From positions 117,268 through 181,267 of the forward strand of contig NZ_AUDM01000008.1 of assembly GCF_000425465.1 (NCBI RefSeq): a stretch of 64,000 nucleotides of DNA, given 5' to 3'. Within the stretch, counting starts at the first letter, position 1, and each line of letters opens with the position of its first letter. The translations under genes and the position numbers were made by a program. Shown one piece after another: positions 17,742 through 26,329 of the stretch. Source of the DNA: Flavobacterium filum DSM 17961 (lineage in GTDB: Bacteria; Bacteroidota; Bacteroidia; Flavobacteriales; Flavobacteriaceae). The notes beneath the pieces are model-generated. The model did no database searches, was not told the origin of the DNA, and saw only the letters and a program-made list of their open reading frames with translations.

Positions 17742-19136
17742 ATGCAAAGTAAAAAGAAAATTCACTTCGAAGTTTCAGAACGAAAAATTCTTTTAAGAGT
17801 TTTTGACGTACTTTTTGTTGTTTTTGCTTTATATATTGTTGGTGAAGTGTTTAATTTCGATTATTTTAACATCACTCCTTCAAACTTCTATTGGACAATA
17901 CTATTAGGTATTTATATTATTTTTATTGGAACTATTTTTGAAATGTATAATTTGCAAATAGCAAGTAATCAGTTTCAAATTATCAGAAGTATAGTGTTGA
18001 CTACTGTTACTACCGTTTTGGCTTATTTATTAACGCCTTATTTTACACCGGCTCTTCCTAATAATCGTATACAAATTTTATATTTTTTTCTAGCCATATT
18101 TTTTGCATTGCTTATATGGCGAATTTTTTATCAAAAATTTTTAGCTTCTCAGCGTTTTCAGAAAAAAGTAATATTAATTTGTGAAAATCAACAAGCAGAT
18201 GAATTAATTGCTGGTTTAAAAAGTATTGATCCACATTATTCCATTATCGCGGTTGTGAATCCTAATGATGCAAAAGAGTATAAAATAGCAAACAAGACAG
18301 TTAAGGTATTAAAATTAGAAAACTTAAGGAAATTTATTCGTAAAGTTTCTATTTCTGAAATTGTAATTGCAACGCAAAATACTGATGAGATAACTGTTTC
18401 ACTTTATAATGAATTGTTATTTCTTTTAGAAAATGGTTTTGTGATTCGTGAATATACGCAGGTTTATGAATCATTAACACAACGCATACCGGTTCAATTT
18501 GTTTCAAGAGATTTTTATAAATATTTTCCTTTTAGTAGAAGTAATCAAAACAAATTATATTTACTTTCAACGCGTATTTTTGAAATAATAATCGCTCTTC
18601 TAGGTTTGAGTGTTGGCATAGTTATTTTTCCTTTAATTTTTATTGGAAATTTATGTGGAAATAGAGGAAAAATGTTTTACACACAAATTAGGGTAGGGAA
18701 AAATGGGAAAGAATTCTCAATTTTTAAGTTCAGAACAATGGTTAAAAATGCAGAATCGCAAGGTGCCGTTTTTGCAACCACAAATGATGCAAGAATTACT
18801 CCATTTGGAAAATTTTTGCGAAAAACAAGACTAGATGAGTTTCCTCAATTTTATAATATTCTAAAAGGAGACATGGCTGTTATTGGTCCAAGACCAGAAA
18901 GACCCGTATTTGTGAATAAAATTGCCGAAGTTATGCCATTTTATCAAACTCGTCACGTACTTAAACCGGGGCTTACCGGTTGGGCACAAGTAAATTATAG
19001 CTATGGTGATTCTATTGATGATAGTCTTATCAAACTTCAATACGATTTATACTATATTAAGCACAGAAGTGTCTTTTTAGACCTTAATATTTTGATAAAA
19101 ACCTTAAGTACTATACTTTTTTTTCGTGGTCAATAA
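17742..19136 (+). CDS. Exopolysaccharide biosynthesis polyprenyl glycosylphosphotransferase (WcaJ/WbaP type)
   Basis: 464 residues. Four N-terminal membrane segments and a central nucleotide-binding-like domain (about 150-240) precede a membrane hairpin and the catalytic bac_transf domain. That domain has FSIFKFRTMVKNAES, LDEFPQFYNILKGDMAVIGP with the catalytic Asp-Glu pair, RPERPVF, and KPGLTGWAQVNYSYG. Such enzymes move a sugar-1-phosphate from a UDP-sugar onto undecaprenyl phosphate, the first step of repeat-unit synthesis. It closes the polysaccharide locus and overlaps the convergent DUF4105 gene by 33 bases. Confidence 0.92.
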   Translation: MQSKKKIHFEVSERKILLRVFDVLFVVFALYIVGEVFNFDYFNITPSNFYWTILLGIYIIFIGTIFEMYNLQIASNQFQIIRSIVLTTVTTVLAYLLTPYFTPALPNNRIQILYFFLAIFFALLIWRIFYQKFLASQRFQKKVILICENQQADELIAGLKSIDPHYSIIAVVNPNDAKEYKIANKTVKVLKLENLRKFIRKVSISEIVIATQNTDEITVSLYNELLFLLENGFVIREYTQVYESLTQRIPVQFVSRDFYKYFPFSRSNQNKLYLLSTRIFEIIIALLGLSVGIVIFPLIFIGNLCGNRGKMFYTQIRVGKNGKEFSIFKFRTMVKNAESQGAVFATTNDARITPFGKFLRKTRLDEFPQFYNILKGDMAVIGPRPERPVFVNKIAEVMPFYQTRHVLKPGLTGWAQVNYSYGDSIDDSLIKLQYDLYYIKHRSVFLDLNILIKTLSTILFFRGQ

Positions 19137-20243
19137 TTTTCTAAAACGTCTGTGAAAAAATATAAAAATCAAAATGTGCGTTAAGATAAAAGGAGCCATT
19201 ATACCTAAATGGGCTTTGTTAAGCATAAACAGTATATAAGTAAAAAGACAGACAACCAGGATTTTTTCAGTTATTTCCAACCATTTTTTATTCTTTTTTC
19301 GATAGAAATAAATCAGAAAAAGAAGAAACGGATTAAATAGTAAAACATTATAGTTCATTAAAACCTCTCTATGATCTGAATAAAATCCTACAGTTAATAA
19401 AAAAATACCCAACAACCCGGCAATAGTTAAATAAACATAGAAAACCCATTTACTTCTTAACAGTAAAATTAATCCAAGAACGAAATATAATAACAACGAT
19501 TTATTCCACCAACTTTGGGTTTTAATGGAAGAATCTCTTGTAAAGTGTATGGTTTCTTTATTAACTAATTTTTTACCTTGAAAGGTTGTTTTATGTAAAC
19601 TGTTAAACAATTCTATGGGTAAAAATAGTTGCTCTGCTGCTTCATCTGTTCGGAAACCAAATATAATATTGATACCAAGTTTTTCAAAATATAAATTATC
19701 CATATATGGATTTAATACCTTTCTATAACTGCTGTTTTTTTCATCGGTCTTTAAAATAATATTTTCTCCATAAATTGTATTGAGTTGATCTACAACCATA
19801 GTTGTACAGTTTTTATCAATAAATTTATAGGTATAAAATTTATCATCAGAATATAATGACTTGGTCAATTGGTCAAAAAGTTGTTGCTTTTGTTCAAGTG
19901 ATAATGTTAACTCTTGCTCATAAACACTCCTGTTATCAAGTCGATAGGCATATAAAAAATGTTCAAAAGGAGCTTGATCAACATAATACTGAAGGTCGCC
20001 TTTTACGAATTTCAAATAAAAATTTGGCGTGCTAAAATCAAACATTCCAAAATTGAAAACCGTATCAATATTCCTGTTCGGATCTTGAATCCGTATGCCT
20101 GTATGACCAAAAAGAGAATGTAATTCATCTCCTTTGTCACAAGTAATAACACTAATTTTCGATTGCTCTGACAACGGATAATTTTGGCTTTTGGATACCA
20201 AAGAAATCATCAAAAAAAAGAGGTAAAGTATTTTTGTTTTCAT
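19104..20243 (-). CDS. DUF4105 domain membrane protein
   Basis: 379 residues. A signal peptide (about 1-19) is followed by a periplasmic DUF4105 region with conserved HSLFGHTGIRI, FNFGMFDFSTPNFYLKF and DKNCTTMVV. The conserved His and Cys suggest a papain-like (NlpC/P60-related) fold, which is an inference. About five membrane helices occupy the C-terminal third. Function is unknown. Its last 33 bases overlap the end of the convergent sugar-phosphate transferase gene. The PorV-like gene lies four bases upstream, so they are probably one transcript. Confidence 0.8.
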   Translation of the reverse strand: MKTKILYLFFLMISLVSKSQNYPLSEQSKISVITCDKGDELHSLFGHTGIRIQDPNRNIDTVFNFGMFDFSTPNFYLKFVKGDLQYYVDQAPFEHFLYAYRLDNRSVYEQELTLSLEQKQQLFDQLTKSLYSDDKFYTYKFIDKNCTTMVVDQLNTIYGENIILKTDEKNSSYRKVLNPYMDNLYFEKLGINIIFGFRTDEAAEQLFLPIELFNSLHKTTFQGKKLVNKETIHFTRDSSIKTQSWWNKSLLLYFVLGLILLLRSKWVFYVYLTIAGLLGIFLLTVGFYSDHREVLMNYNVLLFNPFLLFLIYFYRKKNKKWLEITEKILVVCLFTYILFMLNKAHLGIMAPFILTHILIFIFFHRRFRKLLTTKKKYST

Positions 20244-20247
20244 TGGC

Positions 20248-21333
20248 TTATCTAAAAATACCTAAATCAACTTTAACAGAAAAAATGTTGGAGTATAAAG
20301 CAACACTTTGGTCTCCAATGTCCGTTAAGGCATAATCAACTTGAATGCCTTTATATTTAAAACCAACTCCAATATTTGGTTGAAAACCAATTTTTTCAGA
20401 ATCATCTAATTGTCTAACTTGTTGAAAATTTCCAACTCCAGCTCTCAAAAAAACCATGTCAGTATATCCAAATTCAAAACCTAAAGCCGGATCAATACTA
20501 ACCGCTGAGGTAGAAATAATGTCATTTGTTTGTGCAAATTGCATGTTTAAATTAAAAGCAGCTAAAATAGAATAATCATATCGGTATTCAAATTTTCTCG
20601 AAATACCCAATTGGGCTTTTGGTAAAGTAATTTCTGTGCTTTCAGGCAAATCTTGGTTTTCTCCCGGAATCGCATTGGAAATTTTTTCAAATTCATCCTC
20701 ATCAATATTCCAAATGTTATATGTTGTTGTTATATCTCTGACCATTAAACCTACTTTCCAATCATTTCTCTCAAATTGAATTCCGGCATCAAATCCAAAA
20801 CCCCAAGAATTGGCAAATTTTCCTATTACTCGTCTAATCACTTTTGCATTTACTCCATACTGCCATCCGGGAACTTGTAAACTTCTTGCATACGAAAAAG
20901 TAACACCATAATCGGCTGTTGAAAATTTACTAATTCGGTTATAATCAATATTTCCTTCGCTGTCAATTAGTTGTGTTGTGTTCAAAATGTCATCAACTCC
21001 AAATCGAATAAGTGAAATTCCCCAAGCACTTCTGTCATCAATAGGTTTGGCAAAAGCAGCATAATCATATTGAGCAATATTAGCAAAATAACTGGCGTGC
21101 ATTAAAGCACCTTGACTATCTTCAAGTCCCATCAAGCCTGCAGGATTCCAATATCCGGAATTTACATCATTTGTGCTTGCAGTCACCGCATTAGACATAC
21201 CTAAAGCCGCTGCATCAACACCAATATTCATAAATTCATTTGAATATTTGCGTACAGCTTGACTGTTTGCCAATCCCGATAGGAGTAGAAGGATAATTAA
21301 TACGTTTTTGGTCAAAGCAATTTTAATTTTCAA
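20248..21333 (-). CDS. PorV/PorQ-family outer-membrane beta-barrel protein
   Basis: 361 residues with a signal peptide ending near SGLANSQA. The start of the mature region, FMNIGVDAAALGMSNAVTAS followed by SGYWNPAGL, is the family hallmark (FadL-like barrel). The rest shows alternating beta-strand sequence ending in VKVDLGIF. PorV and relatives act with the type IX secretion system, shuttling or anchoring cargo at the surface; this paralogue may have a separate task. The start codon is TTG. A TATTTTTG -7-like element lies at 21356-21363 on the reverse strand. Confidence 0.82.
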   Translation of the reverse strand: MKIKIALTKNVLIILLLLSGLANSQAVRKYSNEFMNIGVDAAALGMSNAVTASTNDVNSGYWNPAGLMGLEDSQGALMHASYFANIAQYDYAAFAKPIDDRSAWGISLIRFGVDDILNTTQLIDSEGNIDYNRISKFSTADYGVTFSYARSLQVPGWQYGVNAKVIRRVIGKFANSWGFGFDAGIQFERNDWKVGLMVRDITTTYNIWNIDEDEFEKISNAIPGENQDLPESTEITLPKAQLGISRKFEYRYDYSILAAFNLNMQFAQTNDIISTSAVSIDPALGFEFGYTDMVFLRAGVGNFQQVRQLDDSEKIGFQPNIGVGFKYKGIQVDYALTDIGDQSVALYSNIFSVKVDLGIFR

Positions 21334-21493
21334 AAAGCTACAATTCTTTTTTTTTCAAAAATAGATAAAATTCAATTGTTTGCTCTTATGTTTTCTTTAA
21401 ATATATCATAACTTTTAAAAAGCTATAAAATATCATTTAAGAAACGTATTAGTTTACGAGTTATTGTATTAATTTTGTTTTCAAAGAATAATT

Positions 21494-22225
21494 ATGAAAA
21501 TTAAAGCAAATATTCCCAATTTTATCACTTTACTTAATTTATTATCTGGTTGTATTGCCGTAGTTTTTGTTGCAAGAGACCAATTTTTTATGGCTTTTTT
21601 CTTTGTTTGTTTGGGAATATTTTTTGATTTTTTTGATGGATTTTTTGCCAGAATGTTCAAAGTTCAAAGTCCACTTGGTGTTCAGTTAGATTCATTAGCT
21701 GATATGGTAACCAGTGGATTTGTGCCTGGTTTTGTAATGTTTAAGTTAATTTTTAAATATCAAAATCAAGGACTTTCTACGCTTGACGATTTATTTCCAC
21801 TAAATCACATTATCCCTTTAATTGGATTTTTCATCACTTTAGGAGCCTGTTTCCGATTGGCTAAATTTAACATTGATACCCGTCAAAGTGATTCTTTTAT
21901 AGGATTGCCAACTCCTGCAAATGCATTATTTATTCTAAGTTTACCCGTTATAATTGAAACTACTGATGTTTTATTTATAACAAAACTTTTAACCAATACC
22001 TATTTTTTAATAGTCGTTTCTTTGTTGAGTGTTTATATGATGAATGCTGAAATTCCTTTGTTTTCTCTCAAAATGAAAAACTTTTCATGGCAAAACAGTA
22101 AGTTTCAAATCATTTTTCTGATTATTACGGTTTTATTGCTGATTTTCTTAAAAATAATTGCTCTGCCAATCATCATTTTATGTTATGTAGCATTATCGGT
22201 TATTCAAAATAAAATAGCAGCATAA
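21494..22225 (+). CDS. pssA: CDP-diacylglycerol--serine O-phosphatidyltransferase
   Basis: 243 residues with about seven membrane segments. The CDP-alcohol phosphotransferase signature DGX2ARX8GX3DX3D is complete: DGFFARMFKVQSPLG followed by VQLDSLAD. It makes phosphatidylserine, the precursor of phosphatidylethanolamine, from CDP-diacylglycerol and serine in the inner membrane. A TAATTTTG -7 element (21470-21477) lies 16 bases upstream of the ATG. It is transcribed away from the PorV-like gene and is followed after 21 bases by a lysozyme gene. Confidence 0.92.
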   Translation: MKIKANIPNFITLLNLLSGCIAVVFVARDQFFMAFFFVCLGIFFDFFDGFFARMFKVQSPLGVQLDSLADMVTSGFVPGFVMFKLIFKYQNQGLSTLDDLFPLNHIIPLIGFFITLGACFRLAKFNIDTRQSDSFIGLPTPANALFILSLPVIIETTDVLFITKLLTNTYFLIVVSLLSVYMMNAEIPLFSLKMKNFSWQNSKFQIIFLIITVLLLIFLKIIALPIIILCYVALSVIQNKIAA

Positions 22226-22246
22226 ACGTTTTGCTTTTCTCACACT

Positions 22247-23104
22247 ATGGCAAAACAAACTAAAAGAAAACCTTCAACTAGAAGAAGAACAACAAAGCAT
22301 AAACCTTTTTTTAAAGGTAAAGCGATTGTTATTTTAATTTCTTTTTTACTACTTGTTACAATTGGTTTAGCATCTTATCATTATCGGGATGCATTGGCTT
22401 ATTATTTTAGTTTTCGTTCTAAACATAAAATTGAAAATTCTAAAGCTACAAAAGTAGAAGAAGCTAGAATTTTTCAAGTGTTAAAACGGCATGAAAACAT
22501 GGTTTTTGGGTTGGATGTTTCACAATACCAAGGACAAATTGAATGGGAAAAAGCAAAAATAGTAGAAGATACGTTTCAATTGCATTTTGTTTTTATACGA
22601 GCAACTGCCGGAAAAGACAAATTTGATTCTCGTTTTCTTGAAAATTGGAAAAATGCCAAAGCAGCAAATTTCATTTGTGGAGCGTATCATTATTATCGTC
22701 CGAATGAAAATTCTATTCAACAAGCGGAGAATTTTATCAAACATGTTCGCTTAAAGAAAGGAGATTTCCCGCCTGTTTTAGATATTGAAAATTTACCCAA
22801 AGTGCAATCTATGGACAGCTTGAAAGTTGGGTTAAAACGTTGGTTAAAAAAAGTAGAAGAACACTACAAAATAAAACCAATTATCTATTCCGGAGAAAAA
22901 TATTTTAATGATTTTCTGGAAGAAGAATTTAAAGGATATACTTTTTGGATTGCCAATTACAATTTTTTTGTAGAAGAATGCAAACCTCATTGGACGTTTT
23001 GGCAGTTCACCGAAAAAGGCTCCGTTCCCGGTATCAAAGGAAATGTAGATTTAAATATTTATAACGGAACCCCAAAAATGTTGAAGTATATGCTTATCAA
23101 GTAA
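22247..23104 (+). CDS. Glycoside hydrolase family 25 (lysozyme-like), membrane anchored
   Basis: 285 residues. A very basic N-terminus (KQTKRKPSTRRRTTKHK) precedes one membrane segment (about 25-44), then a GH25 domain. Family motifs are FGLDVSQYQGQIEWEKAK, FVFIRATAGKDKFD, GAYHYYRPNE, the catalytic DxE in PPVLDIENLP, and TFWQFTEKG. Family members cleave the MurNAc-GlcNAc bond of peptidoglycan. The domain faces the periplasm, so a cell-wall remodelling role is likely. It is 21 bases downstream of pssA and converges on lptB with a three-base gap. Confidence 0.9.
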   Translation: MAKQTKRKPSTRRRTTKHKPFFKGKAIVILISFLLLVTIGLASYHYRDALAYYFSFRSKHKIENSKATKVEEARIFQVLKRHENMVFGLDVSQYQGQIEWEKAKIVEDTFQLHFVFIRATAGKDKFDSRFLENWKNAKAANFICGAYHYYRPNENSIQQAENFIKHVRLKKGDFPPVLDIENLPKVQSMDSLKVGLKRWLKKVEEHYKIKPIIYSGEKYFNDFLEEEFKGYTFWIANYNFFVEECKPHWTFWQFTEKGSVPGIKGNVDLNIYNGTPKMLKYMLIK

Positions 23105-23107
23105 AAA

Positions 23108-23848
23108 TTAAAACTCTAATTTCTTTTTTCTTAATTCGAAGTTTTGACCTAAATATACCTTTCTTACCATTTCGTCTTCGGCCAGTTCTTCCGGAATACC
23201 GGCTTTTAAGATACCCCCTTCAAACATTAAATAGGTTTTATCTGTAATAGCTAAGGTTTCTTGTACATTGTGGTCGGTGATTAAGATACCAATGTTTTTA
23301 TTTTTCAATTGAGCCACAATGCGTTGAATGTCTTCCACTGCAACGGGGTCAACTCCGGCAAATGGTTCGTCTAACAATATAAATTTTGGGTCGGTTGCGA
23401 GTGCTCGAGCTATTTCAGTTCTACGTCTTTCTCCTCCTGAAAGTAAATCACCACGATTGGTTCTAATATGTTCTAAACTAAATTCTTCAATTAAACTTTC
23501 CATTTTGGCAATTTGCTCTTCTTTAGAAAGTTTTGTCAATTGCAAAACACTTAAAATATTATCCTCAATACTTAATTTTCTGAATACAGAAGCTTCTTGA
23601 GCCAAATAACCAATTCCGTTTTGAGCTCTTTTGTACATAGGAAAATCGGTAATTTCCATATCATCCAAATATATCTTACCACTATTTGGTTTTACTAAAC
23701 CAACAATCATGTAAAAAGAAGTGGTTTTACCTGCTCCGTTTGGACCAAGTAATCCTACAATTTCTCCTTGATTTACTTCTACAGAAACACCTTTTACAAC
23801 ACTTCTGCCTTTGTAGGTTTTAACGATATTATCGGCTCTTAATTTCAT
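23108..23848 (-). CDS. lptB: LPS export ABC transporter ATP-binding protein
   Basis: 246 residues with Walker A GPNGAGKTTSFYM (about 35-47), Q-loop YLAQEASVFRKLS, signature LSGGERRRTEIARAL, Walker B FILLDEPFAGVDP and the H-loop ITDHNV. These match LptB, the ATPase that drives lipopolysaccharide extraction from the inner membrane with LptFG and export via LptC/A/D. Bacteroidetes lptB commonly sits apart from lptA/lptC, as here. It is downstream of the kdsD-tatC-CMD genes but separated by a repeat-rich gap. Confidence 0.94.
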   Translation of the reverse strand: MKLRADNIVKTYKGRSVVKGVSVEVNQGEIVGLLGPNGAGKTTSFYMIVGLVKPNSGKIYLDDMEITDFPMYKRAQNGIGYLAQEASVFRKLSIEDNILSVLQLTKLSKEEQIAKMESLIEEFSLEHIRTNRGDLLSGGERRRTEIARALATDPKFILLDEPFAGVDPVAVEDIQRIVAQLKNKNIGILITDHNVQETLAITDKTYLMFEGGILKAGIPEELAEDEMVRKVYLGQNFELRKKKLEF

Positions 23849-23851
23849 AGT

Positions 23852-23883
23852 TTAATTTGTCAATTTGTCGATTTGTCAATGTG
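23852..23883. repeat. 8-bp tandem repeat, left block (4 units)
   Basis: Four consecutive 8-base units: TTAATTTG, TCAATTTG, TCGATTTG, TCAATGTG. The same unit recurs in a second block about 85 bases to the right. The DNA can be read as protein on the reverse strand (a run resembling RQIDKL), but that is a product of the repeat, not a gene. Confidence 0.8.
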
Positions 23884-23967
23884 ACAGATGAGAAAATAGT
23901 GTGTAAAAATAGAAATTTTATTTTCAGTTCAAATTTTATTATTTTTTGATTAACATTTGGGAATGTG

Positions 23968-24015
23968 TCAATTTGCCAATTTGCCAATTTGCCAATTCGG
24001 CAATTTGTCAATTTG
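23968..24015. repeat. 8-bp tandem repeat, right block (6 units)
   Basis: Six consecutive units of eight bases: TCAATTTG, CCAATTTG, CCAATTTG, CCAATTCG, GCAATTTG, TCAATTTG. Further single relatives (TTAATTTG, CCCAATTG) follow up to about 24115. The block lies in the 267-base gap between lptB and the CMD-family gene; no gene is seen in the gap. Confidence 0.85.
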
Positions 24016-24115
24016 GTGATTCTTTAATTTGTCAATGAAATTTAGATACTTTCTTAAAAACAACTTATTTAGCACTATCCCAATTGAAACATTAGCTCAT
24101 TGCCCAATTGACACA

Positions 24116-24457
24116 TTATTTCTCTAAAGCTTCCCAAAACTCATACGCTCTTCGTAAATGCGGAATTACAATGGTACCGCCAACCAAAGTGGCAATTCCC
24201 ATAGCTTCCATCATTTCTTCTCTGGTTATGCCGTGTTTGTAACTGGTTTCTAAATGATATTTTATACAATCATCACATCTTAAAACAGTAGAAGCAACTA
24301 ATCCTAAAAGTTCTTTTGTTTTTACATCTAAAGCACCTTCTGAGTAGGCATTTGTATCTAAATTAAAAATACGTTTGATGACCAAATTGTTATCAGCCAA
24401 CAGTTTTTCGTTCATTTTTGAACGGTAATCATTAAATTCTTGTACTAAATTTGACAT
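24116..24457 (-). CDS. Carboxymuconolactone decarboxylase/AhpD-like protein
   Basis: 113 residues. The AhpD-type redox motif is visible as LRCDDCIKYHLETSYKHG: two cysteines spaced CxxC followed by a His eight residues from the first Cys. The end GTIVIPHLRRAYEFWE is also usual for the family. Members act as peroxidase partners or decarboxylases, and the CxxC favours a thiol-redox role. It is six bases downstream of tatC. Confidence 0.85.
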   Translation of the reverse strand: MSNLVQEFNDYRSKMNEKLLADNNLVIKRIFNLDTNAYSEGALDVKTKELLGLVASTVLRCDDCIKYHLETSYKHGITREEMMEAMGIATLVGGTIVIPHLRRAYEFWEALEK

Positions 24458-24463
24458 AGCGAG

Positions 24464-25279
24464 TTATTTTTTTACTTCTTGTTTTTTGGTCACAAATGCA
24501 CTAATAAAAATGCTCATTTCATATAAAATCATAATCGGAATAGAAACGATTACTTGGCTAATTACATCCGGAGGAGTAATAATGGCAGATAAAATCAACA
24601 CAATTATCAACGCAATTTTTCGATATTTACGCATAAATGTTGGCGTTATCAATCCTAATTTACTTAAGAAATATACGATTATCGGCAATTCAAATAACAA
24701 ACCACTGGCAATAACTGAAGTTTTTATCATTCCGGTGTAGGAATCTAAATTAAATTCATTTACAATTTCAGTACTTGCACTAAAGGAACCAAAAAAGTAA
24801 ACCGATAATGGTGTTATAATGTAATAACCAAATAAAACACCTATAAAGAAAAGCAATGAAGAAACGAAAATAAATAACTTGGCGTATTTTTTTTCATTTT
24901 CATACAACGCCGGACTGATAAATTTCCAAACTTCCCATAAAATAAACGGGAAACCAATAATGAATCCGGTTGTAATACAGGTCCAAATTAAAAAGGATAT
25001 CTGACCGCCCATATCCGTGTTTTGAATAATGAATGGCATTTTTACATCACAAATAGATGAATCTTGAAATCCAAAAAATTGAGTTATATCACAAAAAAAA
25101 CGATAAGTAATAAAATCCGGACTTTTCGGTCCAAAAAGGATGTGGTCAAAAATAAAATCGCTAACAAAAAAAGATCCGGTAGCCAAAACCAGTATCACGA
25201 TTGTACTTCTTACTAATAACCATCTCAGTTCCTCCAGATGGTCTAAAAATGACATTTCTTTTAAATTGCTTTTTGCCAT
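24464..25279 (-). CDS. tatC: Sec-independent protein translocase TatC
   Basis: 271 residues with six predicted membrane helices. The N-terminal cytoplasmic signature is MSFLDHLEELRWLL, and the first periplasmic loop is followed by IGFPFILWEVWKFISPALY, both diagnostic of TatC. It recognises twin-arginine signal peptides and works with TatA. Its ATG overlaps the kdsD stop by one base (TAATG). No tatA is in the window. Confidence 0.95.
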   Translation of the reverse strand: MAKSNLKEMSFLDHLEELRWLLVRSTIVILVLATGSFFVSDFIFDHILFGPKSPDFITYRFFCDITQFFGFQDSSICDVKMPFIIQNTDMGGQISFLIWTCITTGFIIGFPFILWEVWKFISPALYENEKKYAKLFIFVSSLLFFIGVLFGYYIITPLSVYFFGSFSASTEIVNEFNLDSYTGMIKTSVIASGLLFELPIIVYFLSKLGLITPTFMRKYRKIALIIVLILSAIITPPDVISQVIVSIPIMILYEMSIFISAFVTKKQEVKK

Positions 25280-26244
25280 TATACAATGCCTTCTTTTAAA
25301 ATGTCATGTAAATGAATTACTCCTTTATAATGGTTGTTTTCAGAAACAATTAATTGCGTAATAGAAAAGTCTTCCATTATATTTAAAGCTTCAACCACCA
25401 TGCTATTAGGTTCAACCATTTTAGGGTTTTTAGTCATAATATCTTTGGCGGTAATTCCGGTAATAGTTTCTGTTTTACTCAACATTCTTCTAATATCACC
25501 ATCGGTAATAATTCCAATAATTTTTTCATCTTCAACAACAGCAGTCACACCCAGTCGCTTTTCTGAAATTTCAAAAATGACAGACTGAATGTTGCTTTCT
25601 GGAGAAACACTTGGCTTTTTTGTTTCATCCAACATGTCTTTTACGCGAAGTAATAATTTTTTGCCTAATGCACCACCAGGATGGTATTTGGCAAAATCTT
25701 CACTTTTGAAATCTTTTAATTCCATTAAACAAACCGCTAAACAATCTCCCATTACTAATTGTGCTGTAGTGCTGTTTGTTGGGGCTAAATTATTCGGACA
25801 AGCTTCTTTTTCAACCGTTGTATCTAAAACAAATTGAGCGTTTTTAGCTAAAAAGGAAGTTAAATTTCCGGTCATAGCAATTAACGTATTACCAAACCGA
25901 TTTAAAATTGGGACTAGAATTTTAATTTCCGGACTGTTTCCGCTCTTAGAAATACAAATAACAATATCGTCTGGTTGAACCATTCCTAAATCACCATGAA
26001 CTGCCTCTGAAGCATGCAGAAACAAAGATGGAGTTCCGGTAGAATTTAACGTGGCAACGATTTTCTGAGCAATTATGGCACTTTTCCCAATACCGGTAAC
26101 CACTAATCGACCTTTTGATTGATGAATCAATTGAACACATTTTGCAAAATCATCGGTTAACAAATCAGCCATTTGTGTGATGGCTTTGCTCTCTGTTATA
26201 ATGGTTTCTCTGGCGATGGATAAAATTTTTTCGTTGTTTATCAA
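25279..26244 (-). CDS. kdsD: D-arabinose-5-phosphate isomerase (KpsF/GutQ family)
   Basis: 321 residues. An SIS sugar-isomerase domain (about 30-180) has VVTGIGKSAIIAQKI, LHASEAVHGDLGMV and ISKSGNSPEI; two CBS domains follow (about 205-320). The enzyme converts ribulose-5-phosphate to arabinose-5-phosphate, the first step of Kdo synthesis for lipopolysaccharide. This fits lptB three genes downstream. The start is TTG at 26242-26244, with no suitable ATG nearby. It is transcribed divergently from recQ. Confidence 0.92.
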   Translation of the reverse strand: MINNEKILSIARETIITESKAITQMADLLTDDFAKCVQLIHQSKGRLVVTGIGKSAIIAQKIVATLNSTGTPSLFLHASEAVHGDLGMVQPDDIVICISKSGNSPEIKILVPILNRFGNTLIAMTGNLTSFLAKNAQFVLDTTVEKEACPNNLAPTNSTTAQLVMGDCLAVCLMELKDFKSEDFAKYHPGGALGKKLLLRVKDMLDETKKPSVSPESNIQSVIFEISEKRLGVTAVVEDEKIIGIITDGDIRRMLSKTETITGITAKDIMTKNPKMVEPNSMVVEALNIMEDFSITQLIVSENNHYKGVIHLHDILKEGIV

Positions 26245-26262
26245 AACAGAATAAATTTAAAT

Positions 26263-26292
26263 TTGTACGAATAAAAGAAAGTTGTATCTTTA
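26263..26292 (+). promoter_or_regulatory. recQ promoter
   Basis: TTG (26263-26265), 19-base spacer, TATCTTTA (26285-26292): the Bacteroidetes TTG-N19-TAnnTTTG pattern with one mismatch at the last base. The -7 element covers a possible upstream TTG start codon at 26282, so translation must begin downstream, at 26330. Confidence 0.65.
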
Positions 26293-26329
26293 TGGATGCA
26301 AATTTAAAATAAAATACCCATACATAAGA

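Noticed and set aside
1..19136. Missing flippase (Wzx) and chain-length genes inside the locus
   Set aside because: The locus runs off the left edge, so these genes may lie there; no conclusion drawn.
23829..24011. A 60-residue reverse-strand frame over the repeat block
   Set aside because: The frame is produced by the 8-bp repeat; low-complexity product and no start context.
23852..24015. CRISPR array
   Set aside because: Repeats are eight bases without spacers, and no cas genes are near; same conclusion for the TATAGCTAT repeats around the ATPase.
26282..26329. TTG start of recQ giving 16 more residues
   Set aside because: It overlaps the -7 promoter element.
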